From positions 1,860,001 to 1,924,000 of the forward strand of contig NZ_CP076019.1 of NCBI RefSeq assembly GCF_018623055.1: a DNA stretch of 64,000 nucleotides. The letters run 5' to 3'. The notes beneath the pieces are model-generated. The model worked only from the letters and a program-made list of their open reading frames with translations, ran no database searches and was not told the origin of the DNA. This stretch comes from Halorubrum sp. 2020YC2. Lineage in GTDB: Archaea; Halobacteriota; Halobacteria; Halobacteriales; Haloferacaceae. Below, piece after piece: positions 35,216 to 45,035 of this stretch. Position 1 is the first letter of the stretch. Each line of letters begins with the position of its first letter. The position numbers and the translations under genes are program-made.

Positions 35216-36151
35216 CTATTCGAGCGCGTCCCGGAGGAAGGAGAGCTGGTGGCCGACCGCGCCCTCGAACTCCTCGCCCAGCACCGAGAAGTGGTCCGCG
35301 GGCATGGTGACGACCGTGCCCCGCGAGAGCCGCTCGCCGGCGGTCGCGACCGAGTCGGCGTCGACGATCGCGTCGTCGGTGCCGGCGAGGAGCAGGGTCG
35401 GGGCGTCGACCTCGTCGAGCCGCGTCACCGGCCGATAGCGGACGAGCCCGAGCAGCGAGCGCGCGGGCGTCTCGTTGCGCCACGCCGACTCGCGGTCGAC
35501 GAGGTCGACGTACTTCCGCTTCGTCCCCGGCTCCGTGATCGCGGCGCACTCCTCCGTGCCGCCGACGATCGGGACGGACCGGCCGCGACCGATCCGATGA
35601 CCGAGCAGGTCGCGGAGGCCGACCGCCCCGGAGCGCAGGAGGTACCGCCCACCGCGTCGCGCGGCGATCGCGCGCCCGTCGAGCATCGGGACCAGCCCCA
35701 CGACCGCGTCGACGTCGCGACGCTCCGCGGCCAGCGTGAGGACGTGCGCGGCCGACAGCGACGCGCCCCACAAGACGAGGTCGCCGCCGACGGCGTCGAC
35801 GCGCTTCGCGCGGTCGATCGCGGCCGCGTACGCCGCGCGCTGGCGTTCGAGGTCGACCGCCTGCGAGTCGCCGTCGGACTCCCCGAACTCCGGGTGATCG
35901 AACAGGAGAGCGGCGTAGCCCGCGTCCGCGAACCGCTCCGCGACGGCGGGGTAGCCGAAGGTGCGCTCCGCGCCGAGTCCCGGCGCCATCACGACGACGG
36001 GCGGGTCGTCCGCGTCGCCGCCGGGCAGGTACAGCGTCCCGCGGCAGGTCGCGCCGTCGACGTCGAACGCGACCGCGCGGGTGGCGAACCGCTCGCGGGC
36101 CGGCCGCGAGAGCCGTCGCTGCGCCCGGTTGACCGGGTCGCGGCGGGTCAC
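35216..36151 (-). CDS. Alpha/beta hydrolase
   Basis: This 311-residue protein starts with a GTG at 36151 that overlaps the stop of the upstream gene (GTGA). ARPVVVMAPGLGAERTFGYP-like residues (VVVMAPGLGAERTFGYP) give the oxyanion strand. LVLWGASLSAAHVLTLAAER is the nucleophile elbow, with Ser where most family members have the last Gly (GASLS). PTLLLAGTDDAIVDADSVAT holds the catalytic Asp, and VVTMPADHFSVLG the His. This is the peptidase S9/dienelactone hydrolase-like class; the substrate is unknown. The in-frame extension upstream lies inside the preceding gene and is not used. Confidence 0.85.
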   Translation of the reverse strand: MTRRDPVNRAQRRLSRPARERFATRAVAFDVDGATCRGTLYLPGGDADDPPVVVMAPGLGAERTFGYPAVAERFADAGYAALLFDHPEFGESDGDSQAVDLERQRAAYAAAIDRAKRVDAVGGDLVLWGASLSAAHVLTLAAERRDVDAVVGLVPMLDGRAIAARRGGRYLLRSGAVGLRDLLGHRIGRGRSVPIVGGTEECAAITEPGTKRKYVDLVDRESAWRNETPARSLLGLVRYRPVTRLDEVDAPTLLLAGTDDAIVDADSVATAGERLSRGTVVTMPADHFSVLGEEFEGAVGHQLSFLRDALE

Positions 36152-36552
36152 GGGTCGGCCTCCGCGTCGGTCTCGGATCCGGCGTCGCGTCCGTCTCCGG
36201 CCCCGGGCTCGTGGCTGACGGTCTCCAGCACCCGACTCGAGAACTCCGTCTCGGATATCTCGTAGCCAATGAGCGCCTCGAACCAGTCGGCCTCGGCGTG
36301 CCACGTCCCGAGGACGTCCCCGGGCGATCGGACGACCGTCCCCTCGACGCGGACCGGGTCCCACTCGTCGGCCTCCGCGCGGTCGATGAGCGCGTTGAGC
36401 GCGCGCCCGATCTCGCCGCGGTGGATCTCGCGGCCGGGGAACGCCGTCATGTACGTCAGCTCCAGCGGCTCGCCGGGGTCGATCGATTCGACGCTGACGC
36501 CGTAGCTGCGGAGCGCCGGCTCCACGTCGGCCGTCCGCTCGTCGCCGGTCAT
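36148..36552 (-). CDS. Conserved haloarchaeal hypothetical protein
   Basis: This 134-residue acidic protein is a single small domain: ALRSYGVSVESIDPGEPLEL, TYMTAFPGREIHRGEIGRAL and TWHAEADWFEALIGYEISET. A low-complexity Gly/Asp/Glu tail follows. I recognise it as a protein common in haloarchaea but with no assigned function. It is translationally coupled to the alpha/beta hydrolase by the GTGA overlap. A TTTATCC box at about 36574-36580 on this strand lies 25-30 nt before the ATG at 36552. Confidence 0.7.
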   Translation of the reverse strand: MTGDERTADVEPALRSYGVSVESIDPGEPLELTYMTAFPGREIHRGEIGRALNALIDRAEADEWDPVRVEGTVVRSPGDVLGTWHAEADWFEALIGYEISETEFSSRVLETVSHEPGAGDGRDAGSETDAEADP

Positions 36553-36573
36553 ACCTGATCCGTCGGCGGGGCG

Positions 36574-36580
36574 GGATAAA
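36574..36580 (-). promoter_or_regulatory. TATA box for the hypothetical/alpha-beta hydrolase pair
   Basis: TTTATCC on the minus strand is about 25 nt upstream of the start at 36552. The rest of the gap to 36799 has a second AT-rich spot (ACATAAACG, 36743-36751) and nothing else that I can support. Confidence 0.5.
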
Positions 36581-36766
36581 TCGGTACCGGCACGCGACGG
36601 CGACGCCGCTGGCGGGAAGCGAAGGACGAGTCGTCGAACGAAAGCCGCGGACGGGGATGCGACCGCCCGACGGGCGGTCGCGGGAAGGTTGTCAGAGGCA
36701 CACGATTATCCCGCGCGGCCGACCGACTCTATCCCGCGAAGCAACATAAACGCTCGGGCCGGGGAC

Positions 36767-36773
36767 CTTTATG
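36767..36773 (+). promoter_or_regulatory. TATA box of the DUF4013 gene
   Basis: CTTTATG lies 33 nt before the ATG at 36800. It supports that start over an in-frame ATG at 36689. Confidence 0.5.
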
Positions 36774-36799
36774 CGGCTCCCGTCCCTGTGTCGAGTCAC

Positions 36800-37930
36800 A
36801 TGCTTACCGCGGCCGCGACGGCACTGAAGCGAACCGACGACGCCGCCGGCGTCGTGCTCGTCGGCGGGTTGGTGGCCCTGCTCGCGTGGGTCCTGACGCC
36901 GCTGTGGCTCGGTAGCGTCCTGTTCGTCAGCCCGGCCTTCGTCGTGGCGGCCCCCGTCGCGCTCGCGCCGTGGCTCGTCGCGCGCGGCTACTTCGTCCGC
37001 GTGACGCGCAACGCGATCCAGACCGGAGAGGCGACGGGCGCGCCGTCGCTCGTCGCGTGGGGGGAGTTGCTCAGGGACGGTCTCAAGTCCGCGCTGCTGT
37101 CCGCCGCCCTCCTCGCGCCGCTCGCGGGCGGCCTCGCGGTCGGCGGCGTCGCCGCCGCCGCGCTCGTCGCCGGGCCGGCCGATCCAGCGGCTGTCGCGGC
37201 CGCCGTCGAGTCCGCGCTCGGTCCGAACGGCCCGGCCGCCGTCGCCGCCACGGGCGTCGGCGTCGTCCTCGCGCTCGTCGGCGCGTACCTCCTCGCGTTC
37301 GCGTACCTCCGGCCCGCGGCGCTCGCGACGTTCGCGGAGTCCGGGCGGCTTAGGGACGGGCTGAACCCACGGACGGTGGTCGGTGTCGCCGCGACCGGTC
37401 CGTACGCAACCGGGTGGACCCTCGGCGTCGGCGCGCTCGCGGTCGGCTACGCCGTCGCGGCGCCCACGGCGCCGCTCGTCGTCGGCGTCGCGGTCGCGTT
37501 CGCCGTCCGGGTCGTCGCACACGGTCTCTACGGGCGAGGCGCGGCGGGCGCCCTGCGGGGAGACCCGAGCGCGGACGCGGGTCCGCGCCCGTCGGGCAAC
37601 GCGACCCGGAACGGGGCGAGTCCCGATGTCGGAACGGCGCGCGGCGTCGACGCGGTCCGCGACCGGGACCGCCCGCGCGGCGACGCGCCGACCCCCGTCG
37701 TGTCGGGCGACGGCGGCCAGCCGATGCGGAGCGAGCCGCCGGCCACGGTCCAAGTCGGCCGCGACGTTCCGGTGGGCGACCAGAGAGACGCGACCGACGC
37801 CGTTGACGCGACCGGCGGCGGCGACGGGACTAGTCCGGCCGACGCGGCCGACGGCGGCGACGCGGACGGTGACCCGGAGGGCGGCTTCGAGTGGGGGCCC
37901 GCGCTCTCCGAGGCGGAAGACAAGAGTTGA
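36800..37930 (+). CDS. DUF4013 domain membrane protein
   Basis: This 376-residue protein starts [20 protein letters not shown]. About six hydrophobic helices fill residues 15-245, including [20 protein letters not shown] between helices, a motif of DUF4013. The C-terminal 130 residues are a hydrophilic, disordered-looking acidic tail ([20 protein letters not shown]) with no repeats or motifs. DUF4013 proteins are predicted permease-like and of unknown function. The gene ends 25 bp before pelota and may be cotranscribed. Confidence 0.85.
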   Translation: MLTAAATALKRTDDAAGVVLVGGLVALLAWVLTPLWLGSVLFVSPAFVVAAPVALAPWLVARGYFVRVTRNAIQTGEATGAPSLVAWGELLRDGLKSALLSAALLAPLAGGLAVGGVAAAALVAGPADPAAVAAAVESALGPNGPAAVAATGVGVVLALVGAYLLAFAYLRPAALATFAESGRLRDGLNPRTVVGVAATGPYATGWTLGVGALAVGYAVAAPTAPLVVGVAVAFAVRVVAHGLYGRGAAGALRGDPSADAGPRPSGNATRNGASPDVGTARGVDAVRDRDRPRGDAPTPVVSGDGGQPMRSEPPATVQVGRDVPVGDQRDATDAVDATGGGDGTSPADAADGGDADGDPEGGFEWGPALSEAEDKS

Positions 37931-37955
37931 TACGGGCGCGAGCGAACGGCCGGAC

Positions 37956-39023
37956 ATGCGCATCTCCGAGCGGGGGTACGGCGAGGAGGGCCGGGAGCGG
38001 CTCACGCTGGTCCCCGAGAACGTGGACGACCTCTGGCACCTCGCGCACGTCCTCGAACCCGGGGACCTCGTCGAGGGCGACACCACCAGACGGATCCAGC
38101 GGAACGACGACCAGATGCGGGACACCGGCGGGCAGCGCGAGCACATCTTCGTCACGCTGGAGGTCGACGACGTGGAGTTCGCGCGGTTCGCCAACCGCCT
38201 CCGCGTCGGCGGTGTCATCGTCGGCTGCTCGCGGGAGGACCAGCTCAACGCCCACCACACGCTCAACGTCGAGGAGCACGACGAGATAACCGTCGAGAAG
38301 CACTTCAAGCCGGACCAGACCGAGCGACTCGAAGAGGCCACCGAGGCCGCGGAGAACCCCGACGTGGCCATCGCCACCGTCGAGGAGGGCGCCGCCTACG
38401 TCCACACGGTCCAGCAGTACGGCACCGAAGAGTACGCCTCGTTCACGAAGTCGACCGGGAAAGACGAGTACGCCCAGCCCCGCGAGTCGCTGTTCGCGGA
38501 GCTGGGCGAGGCGCTCGCGCACCTCGACGCCGACGCCGTCATCCTCGCCGGCCCGGGGTTCACGAAGAACGACGCGCTCGACTACATCGAGGAGGAGTAC
38601 CGCGACCTGGCCGACCAGATCAGCACGGTCGACACCTCCGCGGTGGGCGACCGCGGCGTCCACGAGGTGCTCAAGCGCGGCGCGGTCGACGAGGTGCAAA
38701 AGGAGACCCGCATCTCGAAGGAGGCGAGCCTCATCGACGAGCTGACGGAGAACATCGCCACGGAGGCGAAAGCGACGTACGGGCCGGACGACACCGCCGA
38801 GGCCGCCGAGTTCGGCGCGGTCGAGACGCTGCTCGTCGTGGACGAGCGCCTCCGCACCGAGCGGCAGGGCGACGGCGACTGGAACATCGACGTCAACGAG
38901 GTGATCGAGTCGGTCGAGCAGCAGGGCGGCGACGTGGTCGTCTTCTCCTCGGAGTTCGCCCCCGGCGAGCAGCTCGCCAACCTCGGCGGCATCGCCGCCA
39001 TCCTCCGCTACCGGCTCCAGTGA
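37956..39023 (+). CDS. pelA: mRNA surveillance protein pelota (Dom34)
   Basis: The protein has 355 residues. It recognises stalled ribosomes with an empty A site and, with ABCE1, splits them. The N-terminal Lsm-like domain reads [39 protein letters not shown]. The central domain follows ([20 protein letters not shown]). The C-terminal L7Ae-like domain has [18 protein letters not shown] and [20 protein letters not shown]. The catalytic GGQ of release factors is absent, as expected for pelota. The ATG at 37956 fits the family; the frame is open upstream inside the DUF4013 gene. Repeat copy D begins 19 bp after the stop. Confidence 0.95.
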   Translation: MRISERGYGEEGRERLTLVPENVDDLWHLAHVLEPGDLVEGDTTRRIQRNDDQMRDTGGQREHIFVTLEVDDVEFARFANRLRVGGVIVGCSREDQLNAHHTLNVEEHDEITVEKHFKPDQTERLEEATEAAENPDVAIATVEEGAAYVHTVQQYGTEEYASFTKSTGKDEYAQPRESLFAELGEALAHLDADAVILAGPGFTKNDALDYIEEEYRDLADQISTVDTSAVGDRGVHEVLKRGAVDEVQKETRISKEASLIDELTENIATEAKATYGPDDTAEAAEFGAVETLLVVDERLRTERQGDGDWNIDVNEVIESVEQQGGDVVVFSSEFAPGEQLANLGGIAAILRYRLQ

Positions 39024-39041
39024 GCGGCTGACGGTCGAAAT

Positions 39042-39420
39042 GCGGTGGCGCGTGCCTGCGAGCGGCCGCCATCGGCGGCCGCGAGGAGCACGCGCGAGGG
39101 AGTCGGTGGCGGTCGAGCGAAGCGAAGACCGCCAGCGACGAGGCTGGGGAGGTGTGAGGCGCGGGCTGTGCGGGGCGGGACTCGAAGGGGCAGCCGTGAG
39201 GCCTCCTGAGGTGACGCAAGTACCACAGCGAGTGAGCGGAGTGAACGAGCGAGGAGCGCAGCGAGCGTCAGGAGGCCTCACGGCTGGGGCTTCGGCGGTC
39301 GTGTTCAGGTCGGTGATCGCGTATCGCCTCGCGGCTGGGGCTTCGGCGGGGTTCGTGTCGATCGTCGATTTATAAGTGCCACTTTCGTACAGCCGTGCGG
39401 CTGGGGCTTCGGCGGGCTCG
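39042..39420 (+). repeat. Repeat copy D: full-length modular structured repeat (about 380 bp)
   Basis: The order is GCGGTGGCGCGTGCC, the GCGGCCGCC/GGCGGCCGC hairpin, and a second hairpin at 39102-39139 (arms GTCGGTGGCGGTC/GACCGCCAGCGAC, one mismatch; loop GAGCGAAGCGAA). The core GAGGCTGGGGAGGTGTGAGG and GACTCGAAGGGG follow. The long stem has arms CAGCCGTGAGGCCTCCTGA (39191-39209) and TCAGGAGGCCTCACGGCTG (39268-39286): a perfect 19 bp with a sequence quite different from the other copies. Three tail boxes CTGGGGCTTCGGCGG start at 39284, 39334 and 39401 (spacing 50 and 67), with one TTTATAA at 39369. No TATA box precedes it; it abuts the pelota stop. Confidence 0.85.
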
Positions 39421-39468
39421 GTCCACGGGTCGTCCGCGACGAAAACGGTCACCTACAGCGGCCGTGAC

Positions 39469-39476
39469 CTTATGAG
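39469..39476 (+). promoter_or_regulatory. TATA-like box of the C-terminally anchored protein gene
   Basis: CCTTATGA is 31 nt before the ATG at 39500, the usual leaderless spacing. Confidence 0.45.
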
Positions 39477-39499
39477 AGCGCGTCGCCAACTCCGGATCG

Positions 39500-40078
39500 A
39501 TGGCGGACCGATCCGGCGGTGACGAGGGCGTCTCGACGACCGCCGACCGCGAAAGCGCCGACGACATCGGCGGCGATCCGATATCGGACGACGACGCCGA
39601 CCCCCTCCCCGACGACCTCGACGCCGGCGTCGACGAGGAGGTGAAACGCCGGCTCCGCGAGGCGTACCTCAACGACGAGGAGAACGCGCTGATCGTCACG
39701 GAGGTGCGCTCCGTCGGCGACCGCGTCGCCGTCGAGATGCGCCCCCCGCACGGCGACGCGACCCACACCGAGCGGTTCGACGCCCCCCGCGACGGCTCGC
39801 TCCAAGAGTCCGAGGCGTTCTTAGCGTTCTTGGAGGCCGCGGGCGTCTCGCCGCTCGACGTCGACGAATTCGTCGGCGCGCGCGTCCCCGCGACGTACGA
39901 CTCGGAGACGGGCTGGCGGGTCGACGCCGCGTACCGCGCCGAGTCGGAGTCGGCCGGCGAGAACCGGTTCGCGAGCGCCCGCGAGTGGCTCTGGAACTAC
40001 CGGACGTGGCTGCTCGCGGCGCTCCTCGTCGGCGGAGAATTGGCGTTTGTCGCCGTGATTATTCTGGTGTACGGGTGA
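39500..40078 (+). CDS. C-terminally membrane-anchored haloarchaeal hypothetical protein
   Basis: This 192-residue protein has an acidic N-terminal tail of about 45 residues. A small mixed domain follows: EVKRRLREAYLNDEENALIV, VEVRSVGDRVAVEMRPPHGD-like strands, and SEAFLAFLEAAGVSPLDVDE. It ends with one C-terminal helix (NYRTWLLAALLVGGELAFVA). The soluble part should face the cytoplasm. I recognise no named domain. It is convergent with infB, with 65 bp between. Confidence 0.65.
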   Translation: MADRSGGDEGVSTTADRESADDIGGDPISDDDADPLPDDLDAGVDEEVKRRLREAYLNDEENALIVTEVRSVGDRVAVEMRPPHGDATHTERFDAPRDGSLQESEAFLAFLEAAGVSPLDVDEFVGARVPATYDSETGWRVDAAYRAESESAGENRFASAREWLWNYRTWLLAALLVGGELAFVAVIILVYG

Positions 40079-40142
40079 CCCTCGGAGGCGTCCGTCGGGC
40101 CGAGTAGAAGATGGTCCGGAACAGGTGCGACGGGAGAACCGG

Positions 40143-41936
40143 CTACTTCCCCCAGAACGGGTCGCGCTTCCGACGCGTCTCCAGGTACCCCTGAAGCGCC
40201 TCGCGCTCGTCGGCGGTGATCTCCTCTTTTAACTCCTGTTCTAAGATCTTCGCGTGCTTCTCGGGCACATCGGTCCAGAGCGTGTCGCCCTCCTCGATGT
40301 CGCGGCCGACGGTCGGCCCGTCGATGGCGATGCTGACGCGCTCGCCGGCGCGCGCCTCGTCGACGTCGTCGCCCTGCTTTTGAATCCCGGAGAGGCCGCC
40401 GACGCGCTCGAACTCGTTGCCCTCGAAGTAGCCGACGTTGCGGTTGTTCTGAAGCGTGCCGGAGATTATCTCGACGCCGACGACCGCGGGGTCGTTCTGT
40501 CGGAACGTGTGGTCGGGAAGGATACGGAAGCGGGCCGGGCGCACGACCTTGTCCAGCACCGTCTCCTGTTGTGCGCGCTGTTTCTCCTCGACGTAGCGCT
40601 CGTAGTCCTCGACCAACTGGTAGATGACCTCGTTCTTGAACAGCTTCACGTCGGCGTTCTCTAAGTCCGACTCCGCGTTCTGGAGGAGGTCGACGTTGAA
40701 GCCGAGGATGGCCTTGTGTTCGTCCTGATTCGCGGTCTCCGCGACGGCGATGTCGCGCGGCGCGATGTCCCCGACCTCGGCGCGGAGGATAGGGACTTCG
40801 GCCTCGCGGAGGGCGTTCGCCATCGCCTCCAGCGAGCCGAGCGTGTCCGCCTTGACGACGACGCCGTTCTCGGCCGTCTCGACCTCGATCTCCGCGAGTT
40901 CCGCCTTCACTTCCTCAACGACCTCGTCGACGGTGCGGTCGCGGACGACCCGGACCGGCGCGCCCGCCATCGCCTGATCGAGGTCGGGCGCGGCGATCTT
41001 CACGCCCGCCGCGGCGCCGATCTCTCCGACCTTCTCGAACTCCTTTTCCGTGCGGATCTCCGCGAGCGGGCGGGGGCGGAGCAGCGCGCGGATCTCGGTG
41101 ACGATCGGCTCGTTCTGGCCGCCCACGACGACGGTGTCGCCGTTGCGGATCACGCCGTCGTAGACGACGGTGTCGACGGTGGCGCCGAACCCGCGCTCGT
41201 CTTTCACCTCGAGGACCGTCCCCTCGCCCGGGCCCGTGACGTCGATCGCCATCTCCTCTTTCATGAACCGCTGGGAGAGGCCCATCAGAACCGTGAGGAG
41301 GTCCGGGACGCCCTCGCCGGTGAGCGCCGACAGCGGGACGACGCCGATGTTCTTCTGGAAGTCCTGGACGCGCCAGTAGAGGTCGGCCGAGAAGCCGGCG
41401 TCGGACAGCTGGCCGATGATCTCGTAGAGGTTCTCGTCGAGCATCGACTTCGCGCGCTCGGACTGCGCCTCCATGCTCTTCTGGATCGGCTCGCCGTCCT
41501 GCGGGTTCCAGCCGGGCGTCGTGTCGGCCTTGTTGGCCGCGACGACGAAGGGGGTCCCCGTCCGCCGGAGGATGTCTATCGCCTCCTCCGTCTGCGGCTG
41601 GAAGCCGTCGTTCACGTCGACGACGAGCACCGCGATGTCGGCCAGCGCGCCGCCGCGGGCGCGCAGCGTCGAGAAGGAGTGGTGCCCCGGCGTGTCGATG
41701 AACAACAGCCCCGGCAGATCGAAGTCCGACGGGTCGATCAGCTCCCCGGCCATCCCGGAGATGGTGTCGAGCGGGATGTCCGTCGCCCCGATGTGTTGGG
41801 TGATCGCGCCGGCCTCGCCCTCGCTGACGGCGGAGCCGCGGATCGTGTCGAGCAGGCTCGTCTTGCCGTGGTCGACGTGGCCCAGCACGGCGACGATTGG
41901 GGTTCGCAGGGTGTCCGCGTGTGTGTGGTCGGTCAT
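40143..41936 (-). CDS. infB: Translation initiation factor IF-2 (aIF5B)
   Basis: The protein has 597 residues and promotes subunit joining as a GTPase. The G motifs are clear: [20 protein letters not shown] (G1), [20 protein letters not shown] (G3) and [20 protein letters not shown] (G4). [20 protein letters not shown] is the G5 region. Domain II and the rest ([20 protein letters not shown] and [20 protein letters not shown]) are typical of archaeal/eukaryotic 5B. The long bacterial N-terminal extension is absent, as in archaea. There is no intein. The C-terminal [13 protein letters not shown] is as expected. Confidence 0.97.
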   Translation of the reverse strand: MTDHTHADTLRTPIVAVLGHVDHGKTSLLDTIRGSAVSEGEAGAITQHIGATDIPLDTISGMAGELIDPSDFDLPGLLFIDTPGHHSFSTLRARGGALADIAVLVVDVNDGFQPQTEEAIDILRRTGTPFVVAANKADTTPGWNPQDGEPIQKSMEAQSERAKSMLDENLYEIIGQLSDAGFSADLYWRVQDFQKNIGVVPLSALTGEGVPDLLTVLMGLSQRFMKEEMAIDVTGPGEGTVLEVKDERGFGATVDTVVYDGVIRNGDTVVVGGQNEPIVTEIRALLRPRPLAEIRTEKEFEKVGEIGAAAGVKIAAPDLDQAMAGAPVRVVRDRTVDEVVEEVKAELAEIEVETAENGVVVKADTLGSLEAMANALREAEVPILRAEVGDIAPRDIAVAETANQDEHKAILGFNVDLLQNAESDLENADVKLFKNEVIYQLVEDYERYVEEKQRAQQETVLDKVVRPARFRILPDHTFRQNDPAVVGVEIISGTLQNNRNVGYFEGNEFERVGGLSGIQKQGDDVDEARAGERVSIAIDGPTVGRDIEEGDTLWTDVPEKHAKILEQELKEEITADEREALQGYLETRRKRDPFWGK

Positions 41937-42065
41937 ATGTGATCGCCCCGAGAAGGTTATACCCTCTCTTCCGCCCGGCCGTCAGTTAAGCCTTTCAAAA
42001 TGCCGCGACGAACCGCGGCGGCGAGCCCGACGTCCGCGTCCGTCGCCCGTCCGACGGCCCGTGGC

Positions 42066-42072
42066 GTTTAAT
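42066..42072 (+). promoter_or_regulatory. TATA box of the PRC-barrel/nob1 operon
   Basis: GTTTAAT is 31 nt before the ATG at 42097. There is no other promoter-like sequence before nob1, so the two genes probably share it. Confidence 0.5.
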
Positions 42073-42096
42073 ACCGTCGCCCGGAACCGTGGGGGT

Positions 42097-42342
42097 ATGG
42101 TCGACATCCTCGCGGAGAACCTCTCCGGGAAGGCGGTGATGAGCTCCGACGGCACGGAGCTCGGGGACCTGTACAACATCACGATGAACCTCGAGTCGGG
42201 CGAGCTGAACCACCTGCTGGTCAGCCCGCACGAGCAGCTCAGACCCGAGCGCGTCGACTTCGAGGTCGACGAGATGGGGCGGCTCCGAGTGCCGGTCGCG
42301 AACGTGCAGGCGGTGAAAGACTACATCGTCGTCGCCCGCTGA
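42097..42342 (+). CDS. PRC-barrel domain protein
   Basis: This 81-residue protein is one PRC-barrel: [40 protein letters not shown] and [20 protein letters not shown]. In archaea such short PRC-barrel proteins are often encoded beside RNA-processing genes and are proposed to be RNA-associated. Its stop overlaps the start of nob1 (TGATG), so a shared role in ribosomal RNA maturation is a reasonable inference but not shown. Confidence 0.9.
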   Translation: MVDILAENLSGKAVMSSDGTELGDLYNITMNLESGELNHLLVSPHEQLRPERVDFEVDEMGRLRVPVANVQAVKDYIVVAR

Positions 42343-42800
42343 TGCAGGTCCTCGACTCGTCCGCGTTTATCCACGAGTACACGACCGACGACGACGTGGT
42401 CTCCATCCCGGCGGTCCACGAGGAGCTGACCGGCGAGGTGGCCCTCCGCTTCGACGCGATGGAGGGCTCTGGAATGACCGTCCACGTGCCGGCGCCGGAG
42501 GCGGTCGACCGGGTCCGCCGGGCCGCGAAGGGGTCGGGCGACGCCGCGGAGCTGTCCGACACCGACATCCGGCTGATCGCGACGGCCTTAGAGCTTCACG
42601 CGACCCTCGTCACCGACGACTACGCGATGCAGAACGTCGCGGAGCGGCTCGACCTCCCGGTCGAGGCCATCGCCCGCGACGGCATCTCCGAGGAGCGGGA
42701 GTGGCGCTTCCAGTGCGTCGGCTGTAACCGCACCTTCGACGAGGACAAGGAGCGGTGTCCGATCTGCGGCAGCGACCTGACGCGGAAGAACCCGGCGTAG
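42342..42800 (+). CDS. nob1: rRNA maturation endonuclease Nob1 (PIN domain plus zinc ribbon)
   Basis: The protein has 152 residues and matures the 3' end of 16S rRNA. The PIN domain starts [20 protein letters not shown] with the first catalytic Asp (residue 5). ELSDTDIRLIATALELHATL has a further acidic pair, and VTDDYAMQNVAERLDLPVEA the last. The C-terminal zinc ribbon has two CxxC pairs: QCVGCNRTF and CPICGSDL. This architecture is that of archaeal Nob1. It overlaps the PRC-barrel gene by one base. Confidence 0.94.
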   Translation: MQVLDSSAFIHEYTTDDDVVSIPAVHEELTGEVALRFDAMEGSGMTVHVPAPEAVDRVRRAAKGSGDAAELSDTDIRLIATALELHATLVTDDYAMQNVAERLDLPVEAIARDGISEEREWRFQCVGCNRTFDEDKERCPICGSDLTRKNPA

Positions 42801-42881
42801 CGGACCCGAGAGAACGCTTCTCCGTGCCACCGTCCCGCACGGGACCGACCGATTGAACAGGCGCCCCGCGGACCCTCCGGT

Positions 42882-43982
42882 ATGGACGCCTTCGAGGACA
42901 TTTCGCCCGACGCGCTCCGCGCCGGACGGGCGGACGCGATGGACGACGCGGTCGCGACGGCGCTGGCCGCCCACCCGCTCGACGGGGTCGAGACCGAGTA
43001 CCCGCACTATCAGGGGGTTGCGGAGGGACCCGAGGCGCCGCCGCGTCCCGCCGAGACCCACCCCGTCTTCTACGGCTGCTTCGATTGGCACTCGGCGGTT
43101 CACAGCCACTGGGCGCTCGTGCGCGCCCTGCGGCTCGTTCCGGACCACCCGGACGAGGCCGCGATCGTAACCGGCATCGACGAGCGGCTCACCCCCGAGA
43201 ACGTCGCTCGCGAGGTCGCGTACCTCGACGAGAACCCCGGCTTCGAGGAGCCGTACGGCCGGTCGTGGCTGCTCCGGTTCGCCGCCGAACTCGAACTGTG
43301 GGACGACCCGCGCGCCGACGCGTGGCGCGAGACGCTCCGCCCGCTCGAACACCGGGTCCGGCGCGGGACCCGCGAGTCGTTCCTCGGCGTCGACCGCCCG
43401 CAGCGCGTGGGCAGCCACGGCAACACCGCGTTCGCGCTCGCCGGCGTCCTCGACTACGCGCGGGTCGTCGGAGACGACGACCTCGAATCGGCGGCCGAGG
43501 CGACGGCGCGCCGCCTCTACGCCGACGACACCGCCGCGGTCGTCGGGGCGGAGCCGGTCGGCTGGGACTTCGTCTCGCCCGCGCTCGTTGAGGCCGACCT
43601 CATGCGCCGCGTCCTCGACCCTAGCCCGTTCGCGGCGTGGCTCGACGGCTTCCTCCCGGACCTCACCGCGCCGCCCCACGACGCGCTGCTCGCGCCCGTC
43701 GACGTCGAGCCCGAGGAGGGCGACGGCGCCGCGATGCACCTGATCGGGCTCAACGTCTCCCGCGCGTGGTGTCTCGCCGGACTGGCTGACGCGCTGGCGG
43801 GTCGTGAGGGACCGGCGGCGACCCGGCTTCGGGAGCCGCTGGAGACCGCGGCCCGCCGCCACGCCGAGGCGGGGGCGGCGGACGTGCTCACCGACGACTA
43901 CGCCGGCTCACACTGGCTCTCGTCGTTCGCGCTGTACCTGCTGACGCGGAACGAGGGAGGAATCGCGCCGGACGCCGCCTAG
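42882..43982 (+). CDS. DUF2891 domain protein
   Basis: This 366-residue protein fits DUF2891: HPVFYGCFDWHSAVHSHWAL, EEPYGRSWLLRFAAELELWD and GNTAFALAGVLDYARVVGDD are conserved blocks. GWDFVSPALVEADLMRRVLD and the late DDYAGSHWLSSFALYLLTR also match. The many helical pairs with aromatic/His/Asp-lined loops suggest an (alpha/alpha) toroid and possibly a sugar-active enzyme, but function is unknown. Its TAG stop shares CTAG with the uppS stop on the other strand, so the genes overlap tail to tail. Confidence 0.88.
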   Translation: MDAFEDISPDALRAGRADAMDDAVATALAAHPLDGVETEYPHYQGVAEGPEAPPRPAETHPVFYGCFDWHSAVHSHWALVRALRLVPDHPDEAAIVTGIDERLTPENVAREVAYLDENPGFEEPYGRSWLLRFAAELELWDDPRADAWRETLRPLEHRVRRGTRESFLGVDRPQRVGSHGNTAFALAGVLDYARVVGDDDLESAAEATARRLYADDTAAVVGAEPVGWDFVSPALVEADLMRRVLDPSPFAAWLDGFLPDLTAPPHDALLAPVDVEPEEGDGAAMHLIGLNVSRAWCLAGLADALAGREGPAATRLREPLETAARRHAEAGAADVLTDDYAGSHWLSSFALYLLTRNEGGIAPDAA

Positions 43983-44974
43983 TCGGCTCCCGGCGAGTCC
44001 GTGGCGTCGCCGTCGACCGGACCGGCGGAGTCGCCGTCGACCGGGCCGACGGAATCGCCCTCGGCGCCGCCGAGGGCGTCGTCGGAGAGATGGGTACCGT
44101 CGAGCCGCGGGACCCGGTCCCGGAGCCGAACGGCGGCGGAGCGGGCCTCCGCGAACTCCACCTCGGCCAGCGCGCGCACCAGCGCGGCGGCCCGCTCCGC
44201 CCGGGCGCGCTGCCACGACTCCTCGCGCGACTCGTAGGTGCGGATCGCGCGCAGGAAGTCCGCCTCGGAGAACTCCGGCCAGTACGGCGCACAGAAGTAG
44301 ACGGCGGCCTCGTTGCCGTTGGCGTGCCACGGGAGGAAGTTCGAGGTGCGCTCGTCGCCGCCGGTGCGGACGATCAGGTCCACGTCGCGGATCGGCCGGT
44401 CGTACAGCCGCGACTCGACGGTCTCGACGTCGACGTCCTCGGGCGCCATCTCTCCGGCATCGACGTCGCGGGCGATGGCGCGCGCGGCGTCGAGCAGTTC
44501 GGTCCGGCCGCCGTACGCCAGCGCGACGTTGAGCGTGAAGCGGTCGTTTTCGGCGGTGCGCCGCTCCGCGTACTCGACCGCGTCGCGGACGCGCGGCGGG
44601 AGGCGAGGCACGTCACCGATGGCGCGGACGCGCACGCCCTGCTCGTGGACGCGGTCGGCGTCCGCGAACTCCCGGAGCTTTCCTTCCAACAGGTCGAAGA
44701 GGGGTTCGAGCTCCTCGTCGGGGCGCTCGAAGTTCTCTGTGGAGAAGGCGTAGAGGGTGAGCTCCGAGACGCCGAGGTCGGCGCACCAGTCGAGGACGCG
44801 CTCGGTGGTGTCCGCGCCCGCGCGGTGGCCGTCGGGGGCGTCGTCGCCGCGCTCGCGGGCGTACCGGCGGTTCCCGTCCTGGATGACGGCGACGTGGTCG
44901 GGGACGTCGTCGATCTCGCGGCGGAGGTGTCGTCGGTACGCGCGCCCGACGAGGCCGCGGAGTCGCTGCCACAT
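43979..44974 (-). CDS. uppS: Cis-prenyltransferase (UppS/DHDDS family)
   Basis: The protein has 331 residues and makes long-chain polyprenyl diphosphate, the dolichol-type carrier for glycosylation. HVAVIQDGNRRYARERGDDA has the catalytic Asp (DGNRR). LTLYAFSTENFERPDEELEP is the second family block. DLIVRTGGDERTSNFLPWHA, with AAVYFCAPYWPEFSEADFLR, ends the core. The last 50 residues are a low-complexity acidic tail that contains GPVDGDS/GPVDGDA twice. The start at 44974 (MWQRLRGLVGRAYRRHLRRE) is preferred to an in-frame start 21 codons upstream. Confidence 0.94.
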   Translation of the reverse strand: MWQRLRGLVGRAYRRHLRREIDDVPDHVAVIQDGNRRYARERGDDAPDGHRAGADTTERVLDWCADLGVSELTLYAFSTENFERPDEELEPLFDLLEGKLREFADADRVHEQGVRVRAIGDVPRLPPRVRDAVEYAERRTAENDRFTLNVALAYGGRTELLDAARAIARDVDAGEMAPEDVDVETVESRLYDRPIRDVDLIVRTGGDERTSNFLPWHANGNEAAVYFCAPYWPEFSEADFLRAIRTYESREESWQRARAERAAALVRALAEVEFAEARSAAVRLRDRVPRLDGTHLSDDALGGAEGDSVGPVDGDSAGPVDGDATDSPGAD

Positions 44975-45004
44975 GCTCTGAGGCCACGACCCCGAGCGGT
45001 ATAC

Positions 45005-45011
45005 CTTTATG
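45005..45011 (+). promoter_or_regulatory. TATA box of the LWR-salt gene
   Basis: CTTTATG is 31 nt before the ATG at 45036. The same heptamer serves the DUF4013 gene. Confidence 0.5.
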
Positions 45012-45035
45012 GGTCGGTCCGGGGACGAGCGATCC

